The translations under genes and the position numbers were made by a program. The notes under the pieces are model-generated. The model ran no database searches and was not told the DNA's origin. It was given only the letters and a program-made list of their open reading frames with translations. This document shows, in pieces, positions 6,914-13,870 of a stretch of 13,963 bases of DNA; within the stretch, counting starts at the first letter, position 1, and every line of letters begins with the position of its first letter. Source of the stretch: an uncultured Selenomonadales bacterium. Its GTDB lineage: Bacteria > Bacillota > Negativicutes > Selenomonadales > Selenomonadaceae. The DNA lies in the NCBI GenBank assembly GCA_947165405.1, contig CAMVAG010000031.1:1-13963 (forward strand), in the 5' to 3' direction.

Positions 6914-7244
6914 TTTGCTCGTCACGGCGGCGCAAAGTTCAGCCGGCGCGGAAGAATGGCAAAATATTAGAATCAATAATAATTCCGGCATAACGATTAC
7001 GGAAGTGTATTTTCAACCTGCGACTGCAGATAACTGGGGAAATAATTATCTCGACGGCACAATGCCCGACGGCTACGGCTTAGATCTTTCGTATGTTCCG
7101 GGTTTCAACTACGAATTTAAATTCGTTTTTGAAGACGGCTCTGAAGCGGAATGGTCGGGCGATAATAATTTTTATCTAAACGGACAGACTCAAGTCAGCG
7201 TTTATGTCAACAGCAGCGGTTACTACGAAATGTCAATAGAATAA
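6876..7244 (+). CDS. Small secreted protein of unknown function
   Basis: A 122-residue protein with a signal peptide (MIKNF, hydrophobic core, SAGA at 22-25, predicted cleavage before E26). The mature part of about 97 residues is acidic and rich in Asn, Gly, Tyr and Trp, with alternating hydrophobic residues that suggest an all-beta fold. Landmarks are IRINNNSGITI (31-41), a WGNNYLDG segment in the middle and FYLNGQTQVSVYV near the end. No cysteine is present and no catalytic motif is seen, so a structural or ligand-binding role is more likely than an enzyme; I do not recognise the family by name. The start at 6876 follows AAGGGGG by ten bases. It lies between the EIIA-EIIB gene and fruA on the same strand, next to its frameshifted paralogue, so it may be made together with the fructose genes. 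Confidence 0.8.
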   Translation: MIKNFVKVFVLAALLVTAAQSSAGAEEWQNIRINNNSGITITEVYFQPATADNWGNNYLDGTMPDGYGLDLSYVPGFNYEFKFVFEDGSEAEWSGDNNFYLNGQTQVSVYVNSSGYYEMSIE

Positions 7245-7361
7245 GCAGCCAATCCCTTGCTTTCAGATGACAACTTCAACAAAAATTTTTCGAATCGATT
7301 AAAAAATTTTATCAGCGTAAACAGTCGGCTTTGACCGATTGATTATAGCCGTTGTCAAAAA

Positions 7362-7442
7362 GCAATTAGGAATGCGCAATGCGTAATGCGTAATTAAAAT
7401 CGTCAAATCATTGCGCATTACGCATTACAAATTACGCATTGC
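7362..7442. repeat. Heptad-repeat inverted element before fruA
   Basis: Two 34-base arms (7362-7395 and 7409-7442) around a 13-base A/T-rich centre match in inverted orientation at 26 of 34 positions, with a perfect 13-base core AATGCGTAATGCG. The arms are made of 7-base units GCGCAAT and GCGTAAT. The element fills most of the space between the small secreted gene and fruA. It has no T-run, so it is not a classical terminator, but a hairpin in the transcript could affect mRNA stability or the level of fruA. The rest of 7245-7500 holds only A/T-rich sequence, a weak hairpin near 7324-7343 and the fruA ribosome site; no clear promoter is seen. Confidence 0.8.
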
Positions 7443-7500
7443 TTTTCTGGCGGCGGCAGAAATTATTCATTCATTTATTTGTAGTAAGGAGAAGTGCACT

Positions 7501-9432
7501 ATGAGAGTTACCGATTTGCTCAAAAATGCGAGCATCGACCTCGGTGCCAAAGTCAAGGACAAACCCGACGCAATATCGCATCTGGTTGACTTGATGGAAA
7601 AGGGCGGCAACCTCAAGAACAAAGCACAGTACTTGAAAGATGTGCAAGCTCGTGAGGCGTCCGGCACAACCGGTCTGGGCGACGGCATTGCCACACCGCA
7701 CGCAAAATCTGCGGGCGTCAAGGCACCCGGTCTCGCCGCAATGACCATTCCCGAAGGCATTGACTTTGAGTCAATGGACGGCAACCCCGCCCGATTGTTC
7801 TTTGCAATCGCGGCACCCGACGGCGGCAACGACGAACATTTAATGATTCTGTCGAAGCTCGCCACAATGGTTATGGATCCCGACTTCAAGGAAGCTTTGA
7901 TTAAGGCAACCACGAAGGAAGAGTTCCTCAAGATTATCGACGACAAAGAGGACGGCAAGTTTCAAGCTCCTTCCGATTCGGCAAGCGCAGTTTCTTTGTC
8001 GAAGGAAGCCGCCGACCACATTCAGATTTTGGCAGTCACGGCTTGCCCGACGGGTATCGCGCACACCTTCATGGCGGCGGAAAGTTTGGAACAACACGCC
8101 AAGAAACGCGGCATTTCAATCAAGGTTGAGACGAACGGCTCCGGCGGCGCGAAAAATGTTTTGACGGCTGACGAAATCGCCAAAGCAGACGGCATTATCG
8201 TCGCGGCGGATAAAAACGTCGCAATGGCTCGTTTCGACGGCAAGCACGTTGTCATTACAAAAGTCGCCGACGGTATCAACAAAGCTGACGAACTTATCGA
8301 CAAAGCGTTGAGCGGCTCGGCTCCGATTTACCATGCCAAAGCAGGCGAATCTGCAGGTGACGCAGGCGGCTCCGTTGAAAATGAAAGCATCGGGCGTCAA
8401 GTTTACAAGCACCTCATGAACGGCGTATCGCATATGTTGCCTTTCGTTATCGGCGGCGGTATCTTAATTGCAATTTCATTCTTGATTGACGGCGCGTCGG
8501 TTGACTTGAACAGCTTGCCTGCCGAAGAGCGCGGAAAATTCGGTTCAATCACTCCGGCTGCCGCGACCTTCATGGGAATCGGCGGCGCGTCTTTCGGATT
8601 CATGTTGCCCGTTCTTGCAGGCTTTATCTCAATGTCAATCGCTGACCGTCCCGGACTTGCTGCAGGTTTCGTTGGCGGCGCGCTTTCCGCTTCCAACGGC
8701 TCCGGTTTCTTGGGCGCATTGCTTGCAGGTTTCCTCGCCGGCTTTATCGTCAACTGGCTCAAAAAAGCTTTAAGCGTCCTTCCTCCCTCATTGGAAGGCA
8801 CCAAGCCGATTTTGTTCTATCCTTTGCTCGGCGTCTTGATTATCGGTTTGATTTGTAATTTCGTTATCGGTCCTCCCGTTTCGGGCATCAACGAGGCTCT
8901 CAAGAATACTTTGGCAAGCATGGATCCTTCCGCCAAACTCGTCATGGGTGCGGTTATCGGCGGCATGATGGCTGTCGATATGGGCGGTCCTTTGAACAAG
9001 GCGGCTTACGTCACGGGCGTCGGTCTCTTGGCTGACGGCAACTATTATGTTATCGCTGCGGCTATGGCGGGCGGCATGGTTCCCCCGATTGCCATTGCGC
9101 TTGCCACGATTTTCTTCAAAGGCAAATTCACGAAGAGCGAACAGAAAACCACTGCAACCAATATCATAATGGGCTTGTCGTTCATAACAGAAGGCGCGAT
9201 ACCTTTTGCGGCGGGCGACCCGCTCCACGTCATTCCCGCTTGCGTTGTCGGTTCGGCTATCGCAGGCGCGGGCGTCATGATGTTTGACTGCACGCTTATG
9301 GCTCCTCACGGCGGTATCTTCGTTGTCCCGACTATCGGCAACCCGCTTATGTATTTGCTCTCGATTATCGTCGGTTCAATCGTCGGTTGCTTTATTCTCG
9401 GCATGATAAGAAAACCCAGACCGCAAGACTAA
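7501..9432 (+). CDS. fruA: PTS fructose transporter, EIIA-EIIB-EIIC
   Basis: A 643-residue single-chain fructose permease that takes up fructose while phosphorylating it to fructose-1-phosphate, using phosphate from PEP via EI and HPr. Domain order is EIIA (about 5-147, GIATPHA with H67), EIIB (about 174-275, VTACPTGIAHTFMAAE with C182), a Gly/Ala/Glu-rich linker, then membrane EIIC (about 298-637). EIIC shows HMLPFVIGGGILIA (311-324), PVLAGFISMSIADRPG (370-385) and the conserved ITEGAIPF (562-569). All phospho-acceptor residues are intact. The start at 7501 follows AAGGAG with normal spacing; an in-frame start further upstream would translate the repeat element and is rejected. The preceding paralogous EIIA-EIIB gene means the cluster holds two sets of soluble PTS domains for one membrane domain. 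Confidence 0.95.
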   Translation: MRVTDLLKNASIDLGAKVKDKPDAISHLVDLMEKGGNLKNKAQYLKDVQAREASGTTGLGDGIATPHAKSAGVKAPGLAAMTIPEGIDFESMDGNPARLFFAIAAPDGGNDEHLMILSKLATMVMDPDFKEALIKATTKEEFLKIIDDKEDGKFQAPSDSASAVSLSKEAADHIQILAVTACPTGIAHTFMAAESLEQHAKKRGISIKVETNGSGGAKNVLTADEIAKADGIIVAADKNVAMARFDGKHVVITKVADGINKADELIDKALSGSAPIYHAKAGESAGDAGGSVENESIGRQVYKHLMNGVSHMLPFVIGGGILIAISFLIDGASVDLNSLPAEERGKFGSITPAAATFMGIGGASFGFMLPVLAGFISMSIADRPGLAAGFVGGALSASNGSGFLGALLAGFLAGFIVNWLKKALSVLPPSLEGTKPILFYPLLGVLIIGLICNFVIGPPVSGINEALKNTLASMDPSAKLVMGAVIGGMMAVDMGGPLNKAAYVTGVGLLADGNYYVIAAAMAGGMVPPIAIALATIFFKGKFTKSEQKTTATNIIMGLSFITEGAIPFAAGDPLHVIPACVVGSAIAGAGVMMFDCTLMAPHGGIFVVPTIGNPLMYLLSIIVGSIVGCFILGMIRKPRPQD

Positions 9433-9435
9433 ATT

Positions 9436-9506
9436 AATTAGGAATTAGGAATGAGGAATGAGGAATGCAAAAATAATTCCTAATTCCTAATTCCACATTC
9501 CTAATT
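9436..9506. repeat. Heptad-repeat inverted element after fruA
   Basis: The left arm (9436-9467) has the 7-base units TAGGAAT, TAGGAAT, GAGGAAT, GAGGAAT. The right arm (9474-9506) is its inverted counterpart with about five mismatches in 32. The predicted hairpin is long with a very short loop. It begins three bases after the fruA stop codon, much as the copy at 65-89 abuts the rhodanese stop. The unit and layout match the element at 7362-7442. Confidence 0.8.
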
Positions 9507-9573
9507 GATAAAGCGGCGGCAGGCTCAAAGGCTTGTCGCCAAATTTTTTTCTTCAACAAAGGCAAAAATAAAA

Positions 9574-9602
9574 CCTCGTTCAAACGAGCGAGGGATTTTT
9601 TT
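9574..9602. terminator. Bidirectional terminator between fruA and the phosphodiesterase gene
   Basis: CCTCG (9574-9578) pairs with CGAGG (9589-9593), with an alternative inner CTCGT/ACGAG pairing. Seven T follow on the plus strand, and the minus strand shows a TTTTATTTTT tract on the other side. It lies between convergent genes, so it can end both transcripts. Confidence 0.75.
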
Positions 9603-9615
9603 ATTGAATGAGTGC

Positions 9616-10104
9616 TTAATGATGATGTTTCATGCGGACGACGGTGATTCGAGGTTCGGTGCCTCTTTCAAGTTCCATGACCATAAACGAGCCGCGAGTA
9701 TCGTCACGGGGGCGCGAGGCACTTCCGGGATTTAAAATGACGGGCGGGCCGATAAGATATTCGACAATGTGAGTGTGTCCGTAAACCGCAATGTCCGCGT
9801 TTTGCGATTCCGCCGCTTCCATGATATATTCTTGAGTATAACGCACGCCGTAGTTGTGACCGTGCGTGATAAAAATTCTGTGGTCTGCCACGTCAATAAT
9901 TCTTTCGTATTTGATATTGGGTGTCGGCCAATCGCAATTACCCGCCACGCCGTAAACAGGAACGTCAAGTAACGATTGCAAATACTCCGCGTCGGGAATA
10001 CAATCGCCCATGTGGAGCCACATGTCCATATTTTGCGCGATACTTACTGCTTGATCAATCGCCGACCAGTTCCCGTGAGTATCGCTTATAAGTCCTATCT
10101 TCAC
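9616..10104 (-). CDS. YfcE/MJ0936-type metallophosphoesterase
   Basis: A 162-residue cytoplasmic metal-dependent phosphodiesterase. The metallophosphoesterase metal ligands are all visible: SDTHGN (D8, H10), MGDC (D34), GNCD (N56), THGH (H81, H83) and YGHTH (H110, H112), followed by NPGS (125-128). Family members hydrolyse artificial phosphodiesters in vitro; the physiological substrate is unclear. The start is GTG, whose last two bases plus the next A form the TGA stop of rdgB (GTGA overlap). AAAGGAG eight bases upstream lies inside rdgB, so translation is coupled. The protein ends in KHHH. In many Firmicutes this gene follows rph and rdgB, sometimes fused to rdgB; here they are separate proteins. 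Confidence 0.92.
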   Translation of the reverse strand: MKIGLISDTHGNWSAIDQAVSIAQNMDMWLHMGDCIPDAEYLQSLLDVPVYGVAGNCDWPTPNIKYERIIDVADHRIFITHGHNYGVRYTQEYIMEAAESQNADIAVYGHTHIVEYLIGPPVILNPGSASRPRDDTRGSFMVMELERGTEPRITVVRMKHHH

Positions 10105-10682
10105 CGGAAACGCTCCTTTAATTCCAAAACCATTTTCCGCAACGCCTCGCCTCTGTGACTGATTGAATTTTTTTCGGCAACGGAAATTTGAGCCATCGTT
10201 CGGTTGTCATCAATGTAAAAATACGGGTCGTAACCGAAGCCGCCGTTGCCTTGCGCGACGGTTTTAATTTTGCCGCCGATTTTGCCTTCCGTTAAAAGTT
10301 CGGTGCCGTCAATGTCGACGAAAGCCAATGCGCACCGATAAGCCGCCGCCGATTCCGTGACGCCGATTTTTTTTAATTCGTCGAGAAGTTTTTGATTGTT
10401 AATTTTGTCGTCGGCATGATAGCCCGCGAATCTTGCCGAATGAACGCCGGGCAAGCCGCCGAGCGCGTCGACTTCCAAACCCGAATCGTCCGCGAGGCAG
10501 GCAAGCCCCGTTTGTTCGCGAAAGAATTTTGCTTTGATGAGGGCATTTTCCTCGAACGTCGAGGCATCTTCGACGGCGTCGGGCAAGTTTTCAAAATCGG
10601 CAAGCGACAAAATTTCAAGCGGCAAATTTTTGAGGACAAGGCGCATTTCTCTGACTTTATCCGAGTTCTTCGACGCAAGCAC
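10101..10682 (-). CDS. rdgB: XTP/dITP (RdgB/HAM1) pyrophosphatase
   Basis: At least 193 residues. It hydrolyses non-canonical purine nucleoside triphosphates such as dITP and XTP to monophosphates, keeping them out of nucleic acids. Motifs, numbered from the GTG start: LASKN (2-6), TFEENALIKA (42-51), LADDSGLEVDAL (63-74), SARFAG (82-87), GFGYDP (148-153) and SHRGEAL (175-181). The first standard start codon is GTG 10682, but it is 17 bases from the AGGAGGAGG site and cuts into the first beta strand. The codons just before it read V-I-V-K-K-I, giving the family-like KKIVLASKN, so translation may begin at a rare codon (ATC 10697 is best placed) or the start may be mutated. The gap from rph is 67 bases; the end overlaps the phosphodiesterase gene. 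Confidence 0.93.
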   Translation of the reverse strand: MLASKNSDKVREMRLVLKNLPLEILSLADFENLPDAVEDASTFEENALIKAKFFREQTGLACLADDSGLEVDALGGLPGVHSARFAGYHADDKINNQKLLDELKKIGVTESAAAYRCALAFVDIDGTELLTEGKIGGKIKTVAQGNGGFGYDPYFYIDDNRTMAQISVAEKNSISHRGEALRKMVLELKERFR

Positions 10683-10749
10683 AATTTTTTTTACGATAAC
10701 CTCCTCCTCTCTTTAAATCGATTTAAAAACTTTGGCGGGCATTAAAACT

Positions 10750-11487
10750 TCAACCGACTCTTCCGACGCGCCAAACCAATTCGCGACCGAGTGCATCTTT
10801 CTGCAGGGAAATCAATTCGTCGATACCGCCTTCCGCCAAATCCAAAAGGTCATTGAGTTGCGCCCGCGTGAAGGGATTTTTTTCGGCGGTTATCTGAACT
10901 TCGACGATTTCGCCCGCGCCCGTCATGACGACGTTGCAATCGGCGGCAGCAGTCGAATCCTCTTCATAGCAAAGGTCAAGAATTTTTTCGCCGTCTTGGG
11001 AAATGCCTGCCGAAATCGCCGCGACGAAATCTTTCACGGGGAAGACGCCGCCGACTTTGTAAATCGTTTCGCAAGCCTCAACCAGAGCCACGAAAGCTCC
11101 CGTTATCGAGGCGGTGCGCGTGCCGCCGTCCGCTTGAAGAACATCGCAATCGATTATGATTGTTCGTTCGCCGAGTGCTTTTAAATCTGTCACTGCGCGA
11201 AGTGCCCGACCGATAAGCCGTTGAATTTCCATCGTCCTGCCGCCGATTTTCGAACGTTCGCGAGGAATTCTTTCAACCGACGCGCCCGGCAACATCGAAT
11301 ATTCCGCATTGAGCCAACCGGTGCCCGTGCCTTTGAGGAAAGAGGGAACTTTGTCCTCGATTGTCGCCGCGCAGAGGACTTTGGTATTGCCGACCTCAAT
11401 CAGTGACGAACCCGCAGGAAATTTTTGCACGCGCCGCTCCAAAAAAACTTCGCGCAATTCATCCGCCCGCCGCTTGTCCGTTCTCAA
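10750..11487 (-). CDS. rph: RNase PH
   Basis: A 245-residue phosphorolytic 3'-to-5' exoribonuclease that trims the 3' ends of tRNA precursors and other RNAs, normally as a hexameric ring. Landmarks are the N-terminal MRTDKRRADELR, GNTKVLCAAT (33-42), GWLNAEYSMLP (57-67), GRTMEIQRLIGRALRAV (83-99), LQADGGTRTASITG (117-130, phosphate-binding R124-T125) and AADCNVVMTGAG (181-192), with the acidic pair D177 and D183. Length and residues fit an active enzyme. Translation starts at TTG 11487, fixed by a perfect GGAGGTGA seven bases upstream and by the conserved N-terminus. It is first in an apparent rph-rdgB-phosphodiesterase operon, a common Firmicutes arrangement linking RNA processing with nucleotide-pool cleaning. 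Confidence 0.96.
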   Translation of the reverse strand: MRTDKRRADELREVFLERRVQKFPAGSSLIEVGNTKVLCAATIEDKVPSFLKGTGTGWLNAEYSMLPGASVERIPRERSKIGGRTMEIQRLIGRALRAVTDLKALGERTIIIDCDVLQADGGTRTASITGAFVALVEACETIYKVGGVFPVKDFVAAISAGISQDGEKILDLCYEEDSTAAADCNVVMTGAGEIVEVQITAEKNPFTRAQLNDLLDLAEGGIDELISLQKDALGRELVWRVGRVG

Positions 11488-11525
11488 ACTTTCACCTCCG
11501 CCAAGCCACGATTAATAGCTGATAC

Positions 11526-11554
11526 ATTTTACACAAAAATTTTTTTCGCCGCAA
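11526..11554 (-). promoter_or_regulatory. Possible promoter of the rph operon
   Basis: On the minus strand TTGCGG (11554-11549), a 17-base spacer and TAAAAT (11531-11526) lie about 38 bases before the TTG start. The -35 box is weak (three of six), so this is tentative. Confidence 0.4.
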
Positions 11555-11584
11555 TGTTTTCGGAAAATTTTTGTTGCGCCGTGA

Positions 11585-11613
11585 TTGACGAGTTTTAACC
11601 GCTGTTGTAAAAT
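11585..11613 (+). promoter_or_regulatory. Promoter of the wecA-like/wecB operon
   Basis: TTGACG (11585-11590), a 17-base spacer and TAAAAT (11608-11613) lie 35 bases before the ATG at 11649. The box pair is close to consensus and divergent from the rph promoter. Confidence 0.65.
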
Positions 11614-11648
11614 CTTTTGCATAAATCTTGAACAGGACGGTCGATTAA

Positions 11649-12686
11649 ATGCCGATATATTTTTGGACGTTTGCGGTCGCGTTGATTGTGGCATTGCTCG
11701 TGACGCCGGCGGTGATTTTTCTCGCCAAGAAAACCGGAGCAATGGACGCGCCCGACGCTCGAAAAGTTCATAAGAAACCAATCCCTCGAATCGGCGGGCT
11801 TGCAATTTATGCGGGCTTCACGGCGGCGATAATTTTCGTTGCGATAAAATTCGGGCTGGATGACGAAATGATAAGGGAAACCGTCGGGCTTGTTTTTTCG
11901 GGAAGTTTGATTGTCGCGCTCGGGCTCGTCGACGATTATAAAAATCTTCCCGCGAAAATAAAATTGCTCGGACAAATCGGCGCGGCGGCTGTCTTGGTTA
12001 TGGTCTTCGATGTTCGGATTGACTTCGTGACGGATCCTTTCGGCGATTACATTTACCTTGAGTGGTTCGCGATACCCGCAACGATGTTTTGGCTCGTCGG
12101 TCTCACAAACACGGTGAACTTAATCGACGGGCTTGACGGCTTGGCGGCGGGCGTCGCGTCGATTGCCTCGTTCACAATCATGTTAATCGCCCTCGAACAA
12201 GGTTTTGTTTTGGTCGCGGTCATGACGGCGGCTTTGGCGGGCGCGGCGGTCGGCTTCCTCAAATACAACTTCAACCCCGCAGAAATTTTCATGGGCGATA
12301 CCGGCTCGATGTTTCTCGGCTTCATGCTCGCGGGAATTTCTGTGACGGGCGCAGTCAAATCCGTTGCAACAATCGCTTTAATCGTTCCGGTTTTCGCGCT
12401 GGGCTTGCCGATACTCGACACGACCTTTGCAATCGTCAGAAGGCTGCGCGGCGGCGTCCCGATTTTCAAACCCGATAAAGGACACTTGCACCACAGGCTT
12501 TTGAGCGTCGGCTTCACGCAACGGCAGGCGGTCTTGTTAATGTACGTGATAAGCGCGTTGTTCGGGTTGAGCGCGATAGCTTTGACGGCGGTCAGTTGCC
12601 AAATCGCGATATTGATTTTGTTCGTCGTCGTCACGGCGATTTTCTACGGTGTAAAAAAATTGGGCATTGCCCGCCCCGTTAATTAG
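11649..12686 (+). CDS. wecA: Undecaprenyl-phosphate GlcNAc-1-phosphate transferase (WecA/TagO type)
   Basis: A 345-residue polytopic membrane enzyme of the MraY/WecA/TagO family. It moves a sugar-1-phosphate, probably GlcNAc-1-P from UDP-GlcNAc, onto undecaprenyl phosphate on the inner face of the membrane, the first step of teichoic-acid-like or O-antigen-like polymers. Family motifs are RKVHKKPIPRIGG (38-50), LVDDYKN with D95/D96, NLIDGLDGLAAG with N157, D160 and D163, FNPAEIFMGDTGSMFLGF with D217, and the HLHHRLL loop (279-285) that marks the WecA branch against MraY. Around ten hydrophobic helices are visible. The ribosome site (AGGA 11634-11637, 11 bases away) is modest. The gene name follows the WecA/TagO branch; the exact sugar cannot be read from sequence. 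wecB follows nine bases after the stop. Confidence 0.9.
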   Translation: MPIYFWTFAVALIVALLVTPAVIFLAKKTGAMDAPDARKVHKKPIPRIGGLAIYAGFTAAIIFVAIKFGLDDEMIRETVGLVFSGSLIVALGLVDDYKNLPAKIKLLGQIGAAAVLVMVFDVRIDFVTDPFGDYIYLEWFAIPATMFWLVGLTNTVNLIDGLDGLAAGVASIASFTIMLIALEQGFVLVAVMTAALAGAAVGFLKYNFNPAEIFMGDTGSMFLGFMLAGISVTGAVKSVATIALIVPVFALGLPILDTTFAIVRRLRGGVPIFKPDKGHLHHRLLSVGFTQRQAVLLMYVISALFGLSAIALTAVSCQIAILILFVVVTAIFYGVKKLGIARPVN

Positions 12687-12695
12687 GTGAACATT

Positions 12696-13829
12696 ATGAA
12701 AAAATTAAAAGTCATGTCGGTCTTCGGCACGCGCCCCGAAGCAATCAAAATGGCTCCCGTTGTGTTGGAGCTCGGCAAATATTCCGAAGTGGAATCAGTC
12801 GTGGCAGTCACGGCTCAACATCGTGAAATGCTCGACCAAGTTTTAAAGTTGTTCAACATTCGCCCGGACTTCGACCTCAACATCATGTCGGAAGGGCAAA
12901 CGCTTTTTGACATAACGAACCGCGCCTTGTCGGGTTTGGATAAAGTTTTGACGGCGGCAAAGCCCGATGTGATTTTGGTGCACGGCGACACGACGACGAC
13001 TTTCGCGGGCGCATTGGCGGCTTATTATCATCAAATTGAAGTCGGGCACGTCGAGGCGGGTCTTCGCACGAAAAATAAATTTTCGCCCTATCCCGAAGAA
13101 ATGAATCGACGTTTGACGGGCGCGCTTGCCGATTTAAATTTCGCACCGACTTCGACCGCCAAAGAAAACCTTCTGCGCGAGGGCATCGACGCCGAAAAAA
13201 TTTTCGTGACGGGCAACACCGTTATCGACGCGCTTTATCAAACCGTCCGCGAGGATTTCAAATTCCCCGACTTCGACTTGAGCAAAAAAATTATCCTCGT
13301 GACGACACACCGCCGCGAAAATTTGGGCGAGCCGTTGCGTCAAGTTTACAAGGCGTTGAGAGCTTTGGTTGAAGAATTCCCCGACGTTGAAATAATTTTC
13401 CCCGTCCATAAAAATCCGAAAGTCCGCTCCGTCGTCAACGAGGAACTCGGCGGCTTGGAAAGAGTTTGTTTGATTGACCCGCTGGATTATGAGCCGTTCG
13501 CCAACTTGATAAATCGAGCGACGCTTATCATGACGGATTCGGGCGGCTTGCAGGAAGAAGCACCCGCGCTCGGCAAACCCGTCTTGGTCTTGCGCGACAC
13601 GACCGAACGTCCCGAAGCAGTCGACGCGGGCACAGTGAAATTAATCGGCACGAATCAAGACAAAGTTTATCAAGCGGCGAAACTTTTGCTCACGGACGCG
13701 GCGGAATATCGCAAGATGGCAGAGGCGACAAGTCCCTACGGCGACGGGCACGCGGCGGAAAGAATCGTCAAGGCTCTCTTGTGGCGACACAAAATTTTGA
13801 ACAAGCCGCCCGAAGAATTTCACGACTAG
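12696..13829 (+). CDS. wecB: UDP-N-acetylglucosamine 2-epimerase (non-hydrolysing)
   Basis: A 377-residue cytoplasmic enzyme interconverting UDP-GlcNAc and UDP-ManNAc for surface polysaccharide or linkage-unit synthesis. Its length is close to that of E. coli WecB. Motifs are FGTRPEAIKMAP (10-21), AQHREM (40-45), VHGDTTTTFAGA (95-106), VGHVEAGLR (116-124, E120), SPYPEEMNRRL (130-140), TTHRREN (203-209, H205), PVHKN (236-240), TDSGGLQEEAP (280-290) and RDTTERPE (300-307). The start at 12696 is preferred because AGGTGA lies five bases upstream; a GTG nine bases earlier would add only three residues and lacks a site. With the preceding WecA-like transferase it forms a two-gene unit: both use UDP-GlcNAc, one as lipid-linked primer and one as ManNAc source. 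Confidence 0.95.
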   Translation: MKKLKVMSVFGTRPEAIKMAPVVLELGKYSEVESVVAVTAQHREMLDQVLKLFNIRPDFDLNIMSEGQTLFDITNRALSGLDKVLTAAKPDVILVHGDTTTTFAGALAAYYHQIEVGHVEAGLRTKNKFSPYPEEMNRRLTGALADLNFAPTSTAKENLLREGIDAEKIFVTGNTVIDALYQTVREDFKFPDFDLSKKIILVTTHRRENLGEPLRQVYKALRALVEEFPDVEIIFPVHKNPKVRSVVNEELGGLERVCLIDPLDYEPFANLINRATLIMTDSGGLQEEAPALGKPVLVLRDTTERPEAVDAGTVKLIGTNQDKVYQAAKLLLTDAAEYRKMAEATSPYGDGHAAERIVKALLWRHKILNKPPEEFHD

Positions 13830-13870
13830 AGTGCGTTGGTAAAGTCGAAACGTAACGGGTAGTCGAAGCC

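Noticed and set aside
7245..7361. Terminator or riboswitch between the small secreted gene and fruA
   Set aside because: Only A/T palindromes near 7278-7306 and a 7-base hairpin at 7324-7343 without T-run are seen; no known riboswitch core is recognisable.
7362..7442. CRISPR-like appearance of the short periodic repeats
   Set aside because: The units are 7 bases, contiguous and without unique spacers, and no cas gene is present.
7411..7500. 30-codon N-terminal extension of FruA
   Set aside because: It would translate the inverted repeat; AAGGAG before ATG 7501 and alignment to the EIIA paralogue support the shorter form.
9505..9735. 76-codon plus-strand frame after fruA
   Set aside because: It runs through the terminator and antisense into the phosphodiesterase gene, with no ribosome site or recognisable motif.
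12687..12695. GTG start three codons before the wecB ATG
   Set aside because: The GTG is part of the AGGTGA ribosome site itself; ATG 12696 gives the usual family N-terminus.
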